A stretch of 64,000 nt of DNA from UBA4742 sp963773335. Its GTDB lineage: Bacteria; Actinomycetota; Acidimicrobiia; Acidimicrobiales; Acidimicrobilacustridaceae. The translations under genes and the position numbers were made by a program. This document shows positions 29,370 through 38,982 of this stretch, piece by piece (the first letter of the stretch is position 1; the number at the start of each line of letters is the position of its first letter). The notes beneath the pieces are model-generated. The model did not search any database. It was not told the origin of the DNA and saw only the letters and a program-made list of their open reading frames with translations. Location: positions 124,001-188,000 of the forward strand of contig CAVZAT010000004.1 in the NCBI GenBank assembly GCA_963773335.1, read 5' to 3'.

Positions 29370-30754
29370 CGCGACGATCGTTCCTGGTCGGATCAACCGC
29401 GGCGGCCGCCGCTGCCTCGTCGGTGGCGCTCGGCGCGTGTTCGAGCTCGAAGTCCTCGACCCGCGCCAGCGGTGCGGCAGGGACCACCGTAGGGGTGACC
29501 ACCCCGACCACGACCAAGGTGCGCCGGGCTGGCCAGCGCCCCGATCCCAGCCAGCCCGAGGGCACCGATCTCCTCCCCCAGATCGAGCACATCATCGTGT
29601 TGATGATGGAGAACCACTCCTTCGACAACTACTTCGGCATGCTCGGCCGGGGCGACGGCCTGACCGTGAAGCACGGCAAGCCGACCGAGGCGAACGACGC
29701 CGCCAACGGGCAGCCCGTCCCCATGTTCCACATGGCCAACACCTGCCAGCCCGACGCGAAGCCAAGCCAGCAGTGGAACGACATGCTCACCCAGTGGGAC
29801 AAGGGCGCCATGGACGGCTTCGTGCGCAGCGCCAGCGGCCCCACGGCCATGGGCTACTGGGACGGCGCCGACATCCCGTTCTACTACGGCATGGCCAAGA
29901 CCTTCCCCATCTCCGACCGATGGTTCGCGTCGTGCTTCGGCCAGACCTACCCCAACCGCCGCTACCTCATCGCCGGCACGTCGATGGGCACCATCCACAC
30001 CGTGCCGGAGCCCGACGCCACCACCCTGGTGCCCACCAACGGCACCATCATGGACTCGCTCAACCGCAACGGCATCCCGTGGATGGACTACTACACCAAC
30101 GCCCCCAGCTTGGGCCTGTACCTGCCGGTGCTGGCCGCCAACCTGTCCAAGACGGCCAAGACCCCCCAGTTCTTCGCGGACGCGGCGGCCGGCAAGCTGC
30201 CGGCCTTCACCCTGCTCGAACCCGACTTCGACAAGCAGTCCGAGGAGGACCCGCAGGACATCTCGGTGGGCGAGTCCTTCTCGGCCAAGGTGGTGAACGC
30301 GGTGATGCAGAGCCCCACCTGGGGCAAGACGGTGCTCATCTGGGTCTACGACGAGCACGGCGGCTACTACGACCACGTGGCGCCCCCGGCGGCGGTGGCG
30401 CCGGACAGCGTGGCCCCGCGACTCAAGCCCGGCGACCAGCCCTTCGGCTTCGACCGCTACGGGTTCCGGGTGCCGGCCGTCATCATCTCGCCGTACGCCA
30501 AGAAGAACTACGTCTCCCACGTGGTCCACGACCACACATCGGTGCTCAGCCTGGTGGAGCACAAGTGGAACCTGCCGGCGCTGACCAACCGAGACGGGGC
30601 CGCCGACAACCTGCTCGATTCGCTGGATCTGACCGGCACGCCCGCCTTCCTGCACCCGCCCACGCTGCCGGCCCCCAAGAACCCCAATCCGTCGGATCCC
30701 ATCGCTACCCCGATCTGCACCGCGCCGGGCCCCATCCCCAACCCCGCAGGCTGA
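29360..30754 (+). CDS. Tat-exported phospholipase C/acid phosphatase family protein
   Basis: 464 residues. Twin-arginine signal TRRSFLVGSTAAAAAASSVA followed by the lipobox LGAC, then a Ser/Thr linker, so a lipid-anchored extracytoplasmic enzyme. The phosphoesterase domain has the metal-binding MMENHSFDNYFGMLGRGDG, FPISDRWFASCFGQTYPNRR, LIWVYDEHGGYYDHVAPP and FRVPAVIISPYAKK, the pattern of bacterial phospholipase C and AcpA-type phosphatases. It could release phosphate from phospholipids or choline lipids. It starts inside the end of the enoyl-CoA hydratase remnant, so its present promoter may be an accident of that junction. Confidence 0.9.
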   Translation: MHLTRRSFLVGSTAAAAAASSVALGACSSSKSSTRASGAAGTTVGVTTPTTTKVRRAGQRPDPSQPEGTDLLPQIEHIIVLMMENHSFDNYFGMLGRGDGLTVKHGKPTEANDAANGQPVPMFHMANTCQPDAKPSQQWNDMLTQWDKGAMDGFVRSASGPTAMGYWDGADIPFYYGMAKTFPISDRWFASCFGQTYPNRRYLIAGTSMGTIHTVPEPDATTLVPTNGTIMDSLNRNGIPWMDYYTNAPSLGLYLPVLAANLSKTAKTPQFFADAAAGKLPAFTLLEPDFDKQSEEDPQDISVGESFSAKVVNAVMQSPTWGKTVLIWVYDEHGGYYDHVAPPAAVAPDSVAPRLKPGDQPFGFDRYGFRVPAVIISPYAKKNYVSHVVHDHTSVLSLVEHKWNLPALTNRDGAADNLLDSLDLTGTPAFLHPPTLPAPKNPNPSDPIATPICTAPGPIPNPAG

Positions 30755-30755
30755 G

Positions 30756-31193
30756 ATGGGCGCGCCCGGGCTGGGCCACCTCCGCTTCCTGTACGTGGGG
30801 GTGGACGACACCGACGCCGCACTGGCCGGGTACGTGGGCGCACTTGGCGGGTCCCTGCGCTGGCGCTTCCAGCGCTTCGGCGCCGACGTGGCCGGGGTCG
30901 AGGTGGGCGAGGGCGCGCTGGTGCTGCTGGCCGACCATCGCCCGACCGGTTCCGTACTGCCCATCTGGGCCGTGGACGACTTGGACGCGTTGCAGCGGCG
31001 GCTCACCGAACGGGGGCTGTCGGTCGCGGGCCCCGAGGGCACGCCGGAGGGCTCGGTGATCGTGGCGGCCATGCCTGGGGCCGGCGCCCACGAGGTGGCC
31101 TTCATCCAGGTCGAGCGGCCCGATGCGCTCGACGGGGCCTACGTGGACGAGCAGAACCCGTACCGCGCGACCGTCTCGGGCGACGACACGTGA
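30756..31193 (+). CDS. VOC/glyoxalase-fold protein
   Basis: 145 residues. One base after the phospholipase stop. Two beta-alpha-beta-beta-beta modules: GHLRFLYVGVDDTDAALAGY, VEVGEGALVLLADHRP, WAVDDLDALQRRLTERGLSV and HEVAFIQVERP. Metal ligands could be the N-terminal His and the GAHEVAF His. Relatives include methylmalonyl-CoA epimerase and extradiol enzymes; the substrate is unknown. The stop overlaps the thiolase start as GTGA, so it probably serves the same pathway. Confidence 0.75.
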   Translation: MGAPGLGHLRFLYVGVDDTDAALAGYVGALGGSLRWRFQRFGADVAGVEVGEGALVLLADHRPTGSVLPIWAVDDLDALQRRLTERGLSVAGPEGTPEGSVIVAAMPGAGAHEVAFIQVERPDALDGAYVDEQNPYRATVSGDDT

Positions 31194-32705
31194 CCATCCC
31201 CCCGTCTCTCGACCCGCGGACCCCGGTGCTGGTGGGTGTGGCCACGATCACCCAGCGCGGCGATGACCCGGTCGCCGCCGCGGACGCCGTCGCCTTGATG
31301 CGGGGCGCGGCCGAGGCGGCTGCGCTCGACGCCGGGGCCCCGGGCGACCTGCTCGGCGACGTCGATCTGGTGCTGGTGCCAAAGGGCATCTGGGAGCGGC
31401 GCGATCCCGGGCGGGCCGTACTCGGCTTCGGTGCCGGGGCCCACTCGGTGCTGGGCGAGGTGGGCGTGCTGCAACAGACGCTGATCACCCGGGCGTGCGG
31501 GGCCCTGGCCGCCGGTCAGGCCGAGGTCGTGCTGGTGGTGGGCGGCGAGGACAAGGAGCGCCAGCGCCAGGCCGCCCGCGCCGGACTGGCCGCCGCGGCT
31601 GACGCGGTCGACGACGACGCGGCGGACGAGGTGTGGCGACCCCAGGGAGAGATCCTGAGTGCGGTGGAGATCGAACGGGACCTGGCCGTCCCGACCCACC
31701 AGTTCGCCATGATCGAACAGGCCCTGGCCCACGCCGACGGCCTCGACGACGCCGCCCGCGACGCCCGGCTGGGGGCCCTGTGGTCGAGCTTCGCGGCCGT
31801 GGCCGCCACCCGGGCCGATGCCTGGGATCGCTCCGTGCCCAGCCCCGAGGAGATCGTGACGGCGTCGGCGGCCAACCGCATGCTGGCCACCCCGTACACG
31901 CGTCGGCTGTGCTCCCAGTGGAACGTCGACCAGGCCGCCGCCCTGGTGCTCACCACCGTGGCCGAGGCCGACCGCCGCCGGCTGCCCCGATCGGGTTGGG
32001 TCTTCCCTTGGGCCGCGGCCGAGTCGAACGCCATGATCCCGTTGCCGGCCCGGGCCGATCTCCACCGCTCGCCGGCGGTCGCCCTGGTCGGTGCCGCCCT
32101 GGTCGAGGCCGTCGACGGGCTGGACTCGCTGCGCTCGATCGACCTGGTCGACCTCTACAGCTGCTTTCCGGCAGCGGTGGGGGTGCAGAGCCGCGAGCTG
32201 GGGCTCGAGGGGATCGACCCCCTCACCGTCACCGGGGGGATGACCTTCTACGGCGGACCGCTGAACAACTACGTCCTGCAGTCCACGGCGGTGATGGCGC
32301 AACGCCTCCGAGCCCGACCGGGCGCCACCGGCCTGGTCACCTCCATCAGTGGGATGATCACCAAGTCGGGTGCGGCGGTGTGGTCGACCGAGCCACCCAC
32401 TCGTTCCTTCGTGGGCCGTGACGTCACCCGCGCCGCGCTCGGCCGCCACCCCGACGCGACCGGTCGACCCGGCGGCGCTCGGCGCCGCCACCATCATCGG
32501 GACCACCGTCGTCCACGATCGCGGCGTGCCGTCCCGGGCGGTGACCGTGGTCGAGACGGCGGTCGGCACGCGCACCGTGGCCCGGTCGAGCGATCCGGAC
32601 ACCGTCACCGCCATGTGCTCGGGGGACTGGACCGGTCGCCAGGTCGAGGTGACCGAACCGGGCCGCTTCGGGCTGATGGCATCGTCGTCCACCCCACTAG
32701 ATTGA
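31190..32705 (+). CDS. Thiolase-like acetyl-CoA acetyltransferase
   Basis: About 504 residues in two frames joined near 32455. Thiolase fold with TPVLVGVATITQRG, ACGALAAGQAEVVLVVGGED, VDLYSCFPAAV, and GGMTFYGGPLNNYVLQSTA before MITKSGAAVWSTEPP. The C-terminal 80 residues (GTTVVHDRGVPSRAVTVVET to MCSGDW) look like the OB-fold extension of actinobacterial SCP2-type thiolases. The usual nucleophilic-Cys motif is weak: ITRACGALAAG replaces the canonical sequence, so it may be a divergent or non-degradative thiolase. GTG start overlaps the VOC stop. Confidence 0.85.
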
Positions 32706-32743
32706 AACCTGTTCTCGTTCGCTGCTGCAGGGAGGCACCCGTC

Positions 32744-33964
32744 ATGAGCCAGGTGGATCAGCAATCGTCGACCGACGAGCGCTACACGATCATCTCGTCG
32801 GACTGCCACGCCGGCGGCTCCCACGAGATGTACCGCGAGTACCTGGACCCGGCCTGGGTCGACGAGTTCGACGCCTGGCGCGAGAAGTACAAGAACCCCT
32901 TCCGGGACCTCCAGGACGGCGGCCGCATCCGCAACTGGGACGACGACAAGCGCATCGGCGACCTCGAAGCCGATGGCATCGTGGCCGAGGTGGTGTTCCC
33001 CAACACCGTCCCACCATTCTTCCCCAGCTTCATCCTGTTCGCCCGGCCCCCTACCGACGAGGAGTATCCGGCCCGGCTGGCCGGCATCCGGGCCCACAAC
33101 CGGTGGTTGGCCGACTGGTGCGGGCGCTACCCCAACCGGCGCGCCGGGATCGGGCAGATCTTCCTCAACGACGTCGACGACGCCATCGCGGACGTGCGCT
33201 GGTGCCACGAGCACGGTCTGCGTGGCGGTGTGCTGCTTTCGGCCATCCCGCCGGACTGCAAGTACGTCAAGCCCCTCTACGACCCCTGTTACGACCCACT
33301 GTGGGCGGTGTGCGAGGAGCTGGGGATGCCGGTGAACAGCCACGGCGGCACGGGGATGCCCGACTACGGGCGCTACCCGGCGGCCGCCCTGCTGTTCATC
33401 ACCGAGGTGCCCTTCTACTCGCAGCGCCCGTTCGTGCAGCTCCTGTTCGCCGGGGTGTTCGAGCGCTTCCCCCGGCTCAAGTTCGTCATGACCGAGATGG
33501 GCTGTGCCTGGCTGCCGCCCATGTTGAAGCGCATCGACCTCACGCTGGCCCAGATCCGCAAGACCGGTCGCACCGGTGAGATGCGCTACGACAAGAAGGA
33601 CATCCTGCCCCGCTCGGCTACCGACTACTTCCGCCAGAACTGCTGGATGGGCGTGAGCATGCCGGGGTCGGAGGACGCCGCGGCCCGTCACGACATCGGG
33701 CTCGACCGCTTCATGTGGGGCAGCGACTACCCCCACGACGAGGGCACCGGGCCCTTCACCCGCGAGCACCTGCGCCAGCGCTTCCACGACGCCCCGGCCC
33801 GCGAGCTGCGACAGATCCTGGGGGCCAACGCGGCCGAGCTGTACGGGTTCGACCTGGCGGCGCTGGCGCCGGTGGCCGCCGAGGTCGGTCCGACGGTGGC
33901 CGAGATCGCCACGCCCCTGGACCGCCTGCCCGACCACCCCAACGAGGCGCTGCTGCGCGCCTGA
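32744..33964 (+). CDS. Amidohydrolase-fold decarboxylase-like protein
   Basis: 406 residues after a good GGGAGG site. Amidohydrolase 2 family (ACMSD/gamma-resorcylate decarboxylase-like): SSDCHAGGS replaces the usual DxH with DCH, NHRWLADW-type NRWLADWCGRYPNRRAGIGQ, MPVNSHGGTGMPDYG, KFVMTEMGCAWLPPMLKR, and the metal-binding MWGSDYPHDEGTGPF at the end. Such enzymes decarboxylate or hydrate aromatic or ring-fission acids. With thiolase, VOC and the remnant hydratase upstream, this suggests the degradation of a cyclic or aromatic lipid. Confidence 0.87.
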   Translation: MSQVDQQSSTDERYTIISSDCHAGGSHEMYREYLDPAWVDEFDAWREKYKNPFRDLQDGGRIRNWDDDKRIGDLEADGIVAEVVFPNTVPPFFPSFILFARPPTDEEYPARLAGIRAHNRWLADWCGRYPNRRAGIGQIFLNDVDDAIADVRWCHEHGLRGGVLLSAIPPDCKYVKPLYDPCYDPLWAVCEELGMPVNSHGGTGMPDYGRYPAAALLFITEVPFYSQRPFVQLLFAGVFERFPRLKFVMTEMGCAWLPPMLKRIDLTLAQIRKTGRTGEMRYDKKDILPRSATDYFRQNCWMGVSMPGSEDAAARHDIGLDRFMWGSDYPHDEGTGPFTREHLRQRFHDAPARELRQILGANAAELYGFDLAALAPVAAEVGPTVAEIATPLDRLPDHPNEALLRA

Positions 33965-33990
33965 GCCGGTTGGCTCGTGGGCGTCGGGGA

Positions 33991-35916
33991 TCAGTCGGAG
34001 TGGCAGTGGTCGCCGCCGTGTCCCGGCGACGCAGGCACGTCGAGGGCCGGGTTGCGGTCGAAGAAGCCCCACGGCACGAGCGAGAAGCCCGTGTACTCCA
34101 CCGGCATCACCGGCCAGTCCTCCGGACGTGGGATGTGGGTCACGCCGAAGGTGTGCCACAGGACAACATCAGTCTCGGCCACGGAGCGGTCGGCGGCCGT
34201 CCAGGCCGGCAGCCCGTCGCCTCCCACGTGCTGGTTGGGGTGGTCACCCGCGGCCCGCCGCTCGTCCGGGTGGTAGGGGGTGACCCACAGGTTGCGGGTG
34301 GCGAACGCCGCTCGCCGCGCCACGCTCGAGCTGGGGTCGGCCAGCAGGGTGGGCGTGGCCTGGGGCACCAGCTTGTAGGCCACCGGCCGGCCCAGGCCGT
34401 TGCGCACGTTGGGGTTCTCGATCTTCCAGCTGCGACTGCGGGCGGGATCCACCAGCCGCTGCGCCTGTTGCTCGGTGGCCAGTCGGGTGGCCTGGCTCAC
34501 GAAGGCGTTGGCCATCGGGTTGTCGGGGCCTGGTGGTTCGGCCACCGCGTCCAGCTCGTACACGGTGTTGGTGGGTCCGTCGACGTCGAGATCCAGGCGC
34601 ACGTTGAACAGGTGCTGGTGGTACGGCGCGGCCAGCTGCGGGGCGACCAGGCTGGCGTGGTCGGGCTCGGTGCCCGGGGCCAGCGCCATGGTGGACATGA
34701 TGCCGGTCAGCTTCACCTCCAGGGAGATGGTGCCGTCCAGGTAGAGGTACCAGAAGAAGCCGTACTCGTAGTTGCCCACGGTGGCGATGGAGCTGATGAC
34801 CAACCGGCGCGATCGGCGCACCTCGGTGGTGCCGGCGTGGAGGTCGGCGTGCTTCCACCCGATCCCGTAGTCCTCCTCGTGGATGCACACGGCGTTGACC
34901 AGGGTCTGGGGTTGGCCGGTCTCGGTGGCGAAGTCGACGTCGAGGTAGCGGATCTCCCCCAGGCAGTCACACCCCAGGGTGAGGGAGTTGGCCATGCGCC
35001 CGAGCCCCCACTCCCCCACGTCGAAGGCGTTCTTCCAGCCGTGCATGGGACCGGGATGGCCATAGGGCACCACCATCTCGCTCACCGACGCCCGATGCAG
35101 GATGGGGCGGACCCGCCCGCCGTCCTCGTAGCCCAGCGTGTGCAGCACGAGGCCTTCGTAGGGGTCCATGGTCACCCGCAGGGACCAGCGCTGCCAGGCC
35201 AGCCGGTTGCCCTCCAGCGTGAAGCTCACCCCTTCGGGCTGGGTGATGCTGATGGGCTGGAGGTCGGTTCTCGGTGTGGGCGCGTCAGCCCCCTGATAGG
35301 CGCCGGGATCGGGAGGCAGCGGCACCACGCCGTGATCCACCACCTCGAGGACCTCGCCCCGCGCCATGTCCACGAAGGCGATGAGCCCTTCGATGGGCCG
35401 GGCGTAGCCGTTGTCGGTGGGATGTTCGCGGTAGTAGGCCAGGCAGCGGGTGATCCTCCGGCCGGTCTCGTGGGCCACGCCGAAGTTGCCGGCGGGCCAG
35501 GGGTCGATCTGGACCTGGGCCGGATCGGTGATGCCACGGCGGGCCAGCGCGGCCTGCCAGTCGGGGTGTTCGATCAGCGCCACGATGGTGATGAGGGATT
35601 CCTCGAACAACAGGGCGGGTCGCAGGTCGGCCAGCTCGTCCCAGCGCACCACGGCGCCACGATCGAGGTCGACCACCGCCTCGACCAGGTCAGTGGCCGG
35701 TCCGGGGACCACCACCAGCCGGACACGCCGAGCCGACGCCGTGGTGCCCGCCTGGAACTGCTGCCACTCGTCCTTGGTGGGCTCGTCCAGGCCGATGTAG
35801 GCGAAGCGGGCGGCCTCGGTGAGCTCGGGTCGGGTGCGGGCCACGGCCACGGCCGCCTCGATCTCGGCACCGGACAACGCATCGAACGGGTGGGGTCTGG
35901 TGCTTGTCTGACTCAC
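33991..35916 (-). CDS. Copper amine oxidase
   Basis: 641 residues, intact. Oxidises primary amines to aldehyde, ammonia and hydrogen peroxide using copper and a topaquinone made from its own tyrosine. The precursor is Tyr383 in IATVGNYEYGFFWYLY (the N-Y-E consensus). The catalytic base region is HGWKNAFDVGEWGLGRMANS. Copper histidines are in PYHQHLFNVRLDLDV, and the third in HIPRPEDWPVMPVEYTGF. No signal peptide, so cytoplasmic, as in Arthrobacter enzymes. GTG start with AAGGGGA. Divergent from the SDR gene. Confidence 0.93.
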   Translation of the reverse strand: MSQTSTRPHPFDALSGAEIEAAVAVARTRPELTEAARFAYIGLDEPTKDEWQQFQAGTTASARRVRLVVVPGPATDLVEAVVDLDRGAVVRWDELADLRPALLFEESLITIVALIEHPDWQAALARRGITDPAQVQIDPWPAGNFGVAHETGRRITRCLAYYREHPTDNGYARPIEGLIAFVDMARGEVLEVVDHGVVPLPPDPGAYQGADAPTPRTDLQPISITQPEGVSFTLEGNRLAWQRWSLRVTMDPYEGLVLHTLGYEDGGRVRPILHRASVSEMVVPYGHPGPMHGWKNAFDVGEWGLGRMANSLTLGCDCLGEIRYLDVDFATETGQPQTLVNAVCIHEEDYGIGWKHADLHAGTTEVRRSRRLVISSIATVGNYEYGFFWYLYLDGTISLEVKLTGIMSTMALAPGTEPDHASLVAPQLAAPYHQHLFNVRLDLDVDGPTNTVYELDAVAEPPGPDNPMANAFVSQATRLATEQQAQRLVDPARSRSWKIENPNVRNGLGRPVAYKLVPQATPTLLADPSSSVARRAAFATRNLWVTPYHPDERRAAGDHPNQHVGGDGLPAWTAADRSVAETDVVLWHTFGVTHIPRPEDWPVMPVEYTGFSLVPWGFFDRNPALDVPASPGHGGDHCHSD

Positions 35917-36035
35917 GGCGACATCCCCTTGGTTCGAGCGCCATTCCTACTCGCCGACGTCGAGCACGGTAAAGCTAGTGTCGAGGCGGCGCCGACGACG
36001 CACAGACGCCGACGATGCACATGGGGGAACCATCG

Positions 36036-36824
36036 ATGAGCTTCGACTTGTCCGGCAGTCGCGTGCTGTTGACGGGAGCGTCGTCGGGCATCGGCGCGGG
36101 TCTGGCCGAGGCGTTCGCGGCCGGTGGGGCGTCGCTGGGCATCTGCGCCCGGCGAGCGGATCGGCTGGCCGAGGTGGCCGAGCGCTGCCGAGCCCACGGT
36201 GGCGAGGTCCACTCGTGGATCACCGATGTCTCAGACCCGGCCCAGCTCGACGCCCTGGCCGCCGATGCCCTGGATGCGCTGGGAGGGGTCGACCTGCTGG
36301 TGAACAACGCCGGTATCCCCAAGCGCCGGCAGGTGGACGCCCTGGACATGGCCACCGTCGACTACGTCACGAGGGTCAACTACCTGGCCCCGGTGCAGCT
36401 CACCCTGGCCATCCTGCCCCAGATGCTGGCCCGGGGGTCGGGGCGGATCATCAACGTCTCGTCCGTGGCGGCCACCCTGTCCTCGCCGGGTGAGTCGGTG
36501 TACAGCGCATCGAAGGCGGCGTTGGCCGTGTTCTCCGAGTCCATGACCGTGGATCTGTGGGATCGCGGGGTGCGGGCCATGGTGGTGTATCCGGGTGTGG
36601 TCGACACCGAGCTGTTCACCCTCCCCGACAACGATCCGTTCACGGCCTCCATCGAGCCGATCGAGGTCGCCGACCTGGTGGCGGCCACCCTCGACGCCCT
36701 GGCCCGCGACGCCCTCGAGGTGTACGTGCCGGAGTACTTCAAGGAGTTCGCGGTGGGCAAGGCCAGCAACATCGAAGGCTTCCTGTCGGGCGCGGCCGAG
36801 TTCGTCCGCCAGCAACACGACTGA
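36036..36824 (+). CDS. Short-chain dehydrogenase/reductase
   Basis: 262 residues from ATG 36036, which has GGGGGAACC at the right distance; the in-frame ATG at 36015 lacks one. Classical SDR: LLTGASSGIGAGLAEAFAAG, LLVNNAGIPKRRQ, VSSVAATLSSPGESVYSASK with the catalytic Ser-Tyr-Lys, and VVYPGVVDTELF. ARRADRL after strand 2 points to NADP preference. The closing FAVGKASNIEGFLSGAAEF is like actinobacterial SDRs of unknown substrate. Confidence 0.9.
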   Translation: MSFDLSGSRVLLTGASSGIGAGLAEAFAAGGASLGICARRADRLAEVAERCRAHGGEVHSWITDVSDPAQLDALAADALDALGGVDLLVNNAGIPKRRQVDALDMATVDYVTRVNYLAPVQLTLAILPQMLARGSGRIINVSSVAATLSSPGESVYSASKAALAVFSESMTVDLWDRGVRAMVVYPGVVDTELFTLPDNDPFTASIEPIEVADLVAATLDALARDALEVYVPEYFKEFAVGKASNIEGFLSGAAEFVRQQHD

Positions 36825-36847
36825 CCGCCGGCGCCCGAACCGGCGGT
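36824..36847 (+). terminator. Hairpin after the SDR gene
   Basis: Perfect 8-bp stem ACCGCCGG / CCGGCGGT with an 8-base loop, beginning on the last base of the SDR stop codon. No T-tract. It separates the SDR from the HtrA-type gene. Confidence 0.45.
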
Positions 36848-36992
36848 GATCGGTGGCCACGATGGGCTTTACACCGGTCTTCGGTGGCATCTGCGTACCC
36901 TGCGCATAGTCGGCACCCGAAGGAGTGGTCGCCGCGCCCGACGCCCCCCAAGACGCCGAGTCCTCCTCTGCGAGTACCATGGAGCCCCCACC

Positions 36993-38652
36993 ATGACCGA
37001 CGATCGTCCATCCTTCGACGCTGAGTCCCGAGGGCAGGTGCCACCCCGCGAGCCGGGCGATCCGTCCACCTGGCCCACCACGCCACCGCCGTGGAACGAG
37101 CCGACGGCCCCCGGTACGTGGTCCTGGGGCAACGCCGCGGTCAGCCCGACCCCGGGTGCCGTGCCCCCGCCGATCACGCCGCCGGCCCAGCCCGTCCCGC
37201 CCCGCGCCGCCCAGCCTGTTCGGCCCCACCGCCCAGGCCGGTTCATGGGGCCAGAGCGATCCGACCCAGGCCAACCCGTGGGCCCAGGTCGGCCAGCCCG
37301 CCCATCGCAGCCCCGGCGGTCAGTTCTGGTGGGCTGGCGCGCCGGCCGGTCAGGCCCCTACCCCGCCGCCGGTCGCCCCCATGGCGCCTGTGCATCCGCA
37401 CTCCCGCAAGCGCAACATCCTGGCCTTCGTGGGCGGCCTCACCGTGGCCAGCCTGCTGATCGGCGCCGGCGCCCTGGTGCGTGAAGGCTTCCAGAACACC
37501 ACCCGCACGAACGCGGCCGCCCCGACCACCACGCTTCCGGTCTCGCCCAACTCGGGCGCGGGCTCGGGCAACAGCCCGTTCGGCAACGGCTTCGGGAACG
37601 GCGGCGGATCGACCAGGCCGTCCACCGCCCCTCAGTCAAGCGCCTCGGCTCAGGCCATCGCGGCCAAGGTCAACGCCGCCGTGGTCGACATCGACACCAA
37701 GCTCAGCTACCAGCAGGCCGCCGCGGCCGGCACCGGCATGATCATCACCAGCAACGGCGAGATCCTGACCAACAACCACGTGGTCGACGGAGCCACCTCC
37801 ATCACCGCCACCGTGGTCAGCACCGGCAAGACCTACACCGCCCGAGTGGTGGGCACCGACGCCACCGACGACGTGGCCGTCCTCCAGCTCGAGGGAGCCT
37901 CGGGTCTGACCACCATCAACGCCGCCGACTCCTCGAAGGTCGCGGCCGGTGACCAGGTCGTGGCCATCGGCAACGCCGGCGGCACCGGCGGCACGCCCAG
38001 CGTCGTGACCGGCACGGTGACCGACACCAACCAGTCCATCACCGCCAGCGACGAGAGCGGTGCCGACGCCGAGCAGCTGAGCGGGCTCATCCAGACCGAT
38101 GCCCCCATCGTGGCCGGCGACTCGGGCGGCCCGCTGGTCAACACCGACGCCAAGGTGATCGGCATGGACACCGCCGCCTCGTCCCAGAACCAGTTCGCGT
38201 CGCAGTCGAGCGTCGGCTTCGCCATCCCCATCAACCACGCCCTGTCCATCGCCAAGCAGATCGAGGCCGGCCAGGCCAGCTCCAAGATCCACATCGGTGA
38301 GACCGCCTTCCTGGGCGTCGAGCTGGCGCCCACCAGTTCCAGCTCGAACGGCACCGGCAACGGCCCGGGATACGGGTCCGGATACGGAGTCGGGCCCGGC
38401 TCCTCGGCTGGGACGAGCACCAACGGCGTCACCATCCAGGGCGTGGTCAGCGGCTCCCCCGCCGACAAGGCCGGCATGGCCGCCGGCGACACCATCACCG
38501 CCTTCGCCGGCAAGGCCGTCGACAGCCAGAAGACGCTCAGCTCGCTCACCCAGGCGCATCATCCGGGCGATCGGGTGTCGGTGACCTGGACCGACGCCGG
38601 CGGGTCCAGCCACACGGCCACCGTGACCCTGGTCGTGGGTCCCACCGGCTGA
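36993..38652 (+). CDS. HtrA/DegP-type membrane serine protease with PDZ domain
   Basis: About 552 residues with one frame break near 37205 in the N-terminal Pro-rich tail. Layout: a cytoplasmic tail of about 135 residues rich in Pro/Gly/Trp, one membrane helix (ILAFVGGLTVASLLIGAGAL), a low-complexity linker (NSPFGNGFGNGGGS), a trypsin-like domain with His in ILTNNHVVDGA, Asp in TDATDDVAVLQL and Ser in IVAGDSGGPLVN, then a PDZ domain (VTIQGVVSGSPADKAGMAAG). The protease faces outside and would degrade or cut damaged or regulatory surface proteins. It resembles mycobacterial PepD/HtrA. The 168-bp gap upstream contains only TACCAT 12 bp before the start. Confidence 0.9.
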
Positions 38653-38713
38653 GCCCAGATTCCGGGTGATGGTTCGATGTAACCCCAGGCCGTGGGTATC
38701 GTCAGTGTTCACT

Positions 38714-38968
38714 GTGAGCGCCGATGACGAGACCCTCGAGGACCCGGAGGCCGCCGCCCGTCTGCTGACCAAGCTGCGAGCGTTCGTGGCCGACAGCCTC
38801 GATGAGCAGGAGAGCGCCCTGCTGGCGGTGCTGCTGGCCCCGGGCGTGGCCATGGCCTACCCCGACGACGAGGTGGTGGGCTTCGCCGTCGACTGGCATG
38901 CCAACGCCCTGCCCGATGCGCTGGCCACCACCCTGCGCGAGGGCGGCTTGCGGGTCGAGGGCCTCTGA
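38714..38968 (+). CDS. Small acidic hypothetical protein
   Basis: 84 residues from GTG 38714; GTG 38705 and ATG 38666 are also in frame but overlap or precede the TATCGT -10-like box at 38697-38702. Not recognised. Helical start ADDETLEDPEAAARLLTKLR, central MAYPDDEVVGFAVDWH, no signal peptide. It ends 15 bp from the convergent sigma factor stop. Confidence 0.55.
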   Translation: MSADDETLEDPEAAARLLTKLRAFVADSLDEQESALLAVLLAPGVAMAYPDDEVVGFAVDWHANALPDALATTLREGGLRVEGL

Positions 38969-38982
38969 CCTGGGCGATCGGC

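Noticed and set aside
31139..34159. A minus-strand open frame of about 1,000 codons opposite the VOC, thiolase and amidohydrolase genes
   Set aside because: It is antisense to genes with clear domain motifs. Its translation is low-complexity (Gly/Arg/His/Val-rich) with no recognisable domain, as expected of stop-free antisense frames in a GC-rich genome.
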